Assembly (NCBI RefSeq): GCF_009707515.1 | Contig: NZ_WLYI01000008.1 | Location: 92,145-156,144 of the forward strand | From: Pseudomonas karstica | GTDB lineage: Bacteria; Pseudomonadota; Gammaproteobacteria; Pseudomonadales; Pseudomonadaceae | Reading direction: 5' to 3' | Length of the DNA stretch: 64,000 nt | Shown: one piece after another, positions 62,249 through 64,000 of the stretch | Layout of the letters: each line of letters begins with the position of its first letter | Numbering within the stretch: position 1 is the first letter of the stretch | Program-made: the position numbers and the translations under genes | The notes under the pieces: generated by a model | The model's database searches: none | The model's input: the letters and a program-made list of their open reading frames with translations, nothing else | What the model was told of the DNA's origin: nothing

Positions 62249-63949
62249 ATGTCCCAAGAATACGACTACATCATTGTTGGTGCCGGTTCCGCCGGCAACA
62301 CCTTGGCAACCCGCCTGACCGAAGACGAAGGCGTCACCGTCCTGTTGCTGGAAGCCGGCGGCCCGGACTATCGACTGGACTTCCGTACCCAGATGCCAGC
62401 CGCCTTGGCCTTCCCGCTGCAAGGCCGCCGCTACAACTGGGCCTACGAGACCGATCCAGAGCCACACATGGACGGCCGCCGGATGGAATGCGGTCGCGGC
62501 AAAGGCCTGGGCGGTTCCTCCCTGATCAACGGCATGTGCTACATCCGTGGCAACGCCATGGACTACGACAACTGGTCGAAACTGCCAGGCCTGGAAGACT
62601 GGGCGTACCTGGACTGCCTGCCGTACTTTCGCAAGGCAGAATCCCGTGACATCGGCCCCAACGACTACCACGGTGGCGAAGGCCCGGTCAGCGTGACCAC
62701 GCCGAAAGCCGGTAATAACCCACTGTTCCACGCCATGGTGGAAGCAGGCGTACAGGCCGGTTACCCGCGTACCGACGACTTGAACGGCTACCAGCAAGAA
62801 GGCTTCGGCCCGATGGACCGTACCGTGACGCCGAACGGCCGTCGCGCCAGCACCGCTCGCGGTTACCTGGACACCGCCAAGAAACGTTCGACCCTGACCA
62901 TCGTCACCCACGCGCTGACCGACAAAGTACTGTTCGAAGGCAAGCGCGCCGTCGGCGTGAGCTACCTGATAGGTAGTGCCGAAGAACGCATTGAAGCCCG
63001 TGCCCGTAAGGAAGTGCTGGTGTGCAGCGGCGCCGTCGCTTCGCCACAACTGCTGCAACGCTCCGGCGTGGGGCCGGCCAAACTGCTGGAAAGCCTCGAC
63101 ATCCCGGTGGTCCATGACCTGCCAGGTGTCGGTGAAAACCTGCAGGACCACCTTGAGTTGTACCTGCAATACGCGTGCACCCAACCGGTCTCGCTGTACC
63201 CGTCGCTGCTCTGGTACAACCAGCCGGCCATCGGTGCCGAATGGCTGTTCAACGGCACCGGTATCGGCGCCAGCAACCAGTTCGAAGCGGGCGGCTTTAT
63301 CCGTACCCGTGAAGACTTCGAATGGCCGAACATCCAGTACCACTTCCTGCCGGTGGCGATTAACTACAACGGCAGCAACGGTGTGAAAGAGCACGGCTTC
63401 CAGGCGCACATGGGTTCCATGCGTTCGCCAAGCCGTGGCCGCATCCAGCTGAAGTCGAAGAACCCACGGGACTACCCGAGCATCCTCTTCAACTACATGG
63501 CGAGCGAGCAGGACTGGCAGGAATTTCGCGATGGCATCCGCCTGACCCGTGAAATCATGCAACAGCCGGCATTGGACCCGTTCCGTGGCCGCGAAATCAG
63601 CCCGGGCATCGCGGTGCAAACCGATGAGCAACTGGATAAGTTCATCCGTGAGCACGCCGAAACCGCGTTCCACCCCTCCTGCTCGTGCAAGATGGGCACC
63701 GACGAAATGGCCGTGGTCGATGGCGAAGGTCGCGTGCATGGCATGCAAGGCCTGCGTGTGGTCGATGCCTCGATTATGCCGATCATCACCACCGGCAACC
63801 TGAACGCGCCGACGATCATGATCGCCGAGAAAATCGCCGACAAGATCCGTGGCCGCCAACCGCTGCCGCGCAGCACGGCGGATTACTACGTAGCAGGCGA
63901 TGCGCCAGTACGTGGCAAGCCGTTGCGTGAAGTGAGCCCGACTCTGTAG
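62249..63949 (+). CDS. betA: Choline dehydrogenase
   Basis: A 566-residue GMC flavoprotein. FAD motif [17 protein letters not shown] at 7-23, GMC signature [20 protein letters not shown] near 85-104, and the C-terminal catalytic histidine region [10 protein letters not shown] near 474. It is membrane associated and oxidises choline to betaine aldehyde. Start 62249 ([11 protein letters not shown]) has GAGAGGG upstream; the longer frame to 62144 lies in the REP doublet. Last gene of betIBA. Confidence 0.97.
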   Translation: MSQEYDYIIVGAGSAGNTLATRLTEDEGVTVLLLEAGGPDYRLDFRTQMPAALAFPLQGRRYNWAYETDPEPHMDGRRMECGRGKGLGGSSLINGMCYIRGNAMDYDNWSKLPGLEDWAYLDCLPYFRKAESRDIGPNDYHGGEGPVSVTTPKAGNNPLFHAMVEAGVQAGYPRTDDLNGYQQEGFGPMDRTVTPNGRRASTARGYLDTAKKRSTLTIVTHALTDKVLFEGKRAVGVSYLIGSAEERIEARARKEVLVCSGAVASPQLLQRSGVGPAKLLESLDIPVVHDLPGVGENLQDHLELYLQYACTQPVSLYPSLLWYNQPAIGAEWLFNGTGIGASNQFEAGGFIRTREDFEWPNIQYHFLPVAINYNGSNGVKEHGFQAHMGSMRSPSRGRIQLKSKNPRDYPSILFNYMASEQDWQEFRDGIRLTREIMQQPALDPFRGREISPGIAVQTDEQLDKFIREHAETAFHPSCSCKMGTDEMAVVDGEGRVHGMQGLRVVDASIMPIITTGNLNAPTIMIAEKIADKIRGRQPLPRSTADYYVAGDAPVRGKPLREVSPTL

Positions 63950-63966
63950 GAGCGAGCTTGCTCGCA
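63946..63966. repeat. Start of a REP element after betA
   Basis: TGTAGGAGCGAGCTTGCTCG overlaps the betA stop codon; the second half would be beyond the window edge. Confidence 0.8.
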
Positions 63967-64000
63967 AAGAACCTTGGAACACCGCGGGGCACCTGATGCC

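Overview
The window is a GC-rich stretch of a Pseudomonas chromosome, most likely from the P. fluorescens group. This rests on the gene content and order, the codon usage, the many REP-type palindromes built on CGAGCTTGCTCG, GTAGCCGCTG and GATCGTTCCCACGC, and a gene order from about 25 to 64 kb that follows the known P. aeruginosa choline/carnitine/betaine region (cdhR, caiX, cdhCAB, gbdR, sdaB, cbcXWV, betT, betIBA).

Layout. 0-4 kb: the 3' end of malate synthase G, a stand-alone receiver protein, and a cNMP/CBS/DUF294 nucleotidyltransferase overlapped by a DEDDh exonuclease. 4-9.7 kb: an iron-uptake cell-surface-signalling unit (FecI-type sigma, FecR-type regulator, STN-bearing TonB receptor, PepSY reductase-like protein, small membrane protein). 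9.7-14.5 kb: a glutathione transferase-like gene, creBCD, and an exported retropepsin-like protease. 14.7-17.3 kb: an acyltransferase, a candidate 54-codon gene, a DUF2780 protein and an RskA-like fragment. 17.4-26.4 kb: fdhA, purU, soxGADB and glyA in one minus-strand block. 26.5-30 kb: traX, ltaE, a small orphan gene and a REP-associated transposase beside a 160-bp tandem array. 30-41 kb: gbcB/gbcA, a non-coding region with repeated DnaA-box-like sites, then etfBA-dgcBA and two partner genes. 41-44.7 kb: unrelated small genes and an AAA ATPase with an AT-rich promoter. 44.7-57.6 kb: cdhR, caiX-cdhCAB-dioxygenase, gbdR, sdaB and cbcXWV. 57.6-64 kb: betT and betIBA.

Together the genes form an almost complete route from quaternary amines to central metabolism. 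Choline enters by CbcXWV and BetT and is oxidised by BetA and BetB to glycine betaine. Carnitine and gamma-butyrobetaine are converted to betaine by the dioxygenase and CdhA/C/B. GbcAB removes the first methyl group. DgcAB with its ETF removes the second, and SoxBDAG the third, giving glycine. GlyA, PurU and FdhA deal with glycine and the C1 units, and SdaB turns serine into pyruvate. BetI, GbdR and CdhR are encoded next to their probable targets.

Most of the window is well-understood metabolism. The less ordinary items are the DnaA-box-like repeat region near 32.7-33.3 kb, the transposase with its 160-bp array, a 54-codon ORF behind a hrp-box-like sequence, a minus-strand terminator with no gene upstream of it (candidate sRNA), two 21-bp-phased direct repeats that look like AraC-family operators, a creD ribosome site inside a hairpin, and an M19 peptidase homologue lacking expected metal ligands. 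All coordinates and motifs were read by eye; no database search was run.
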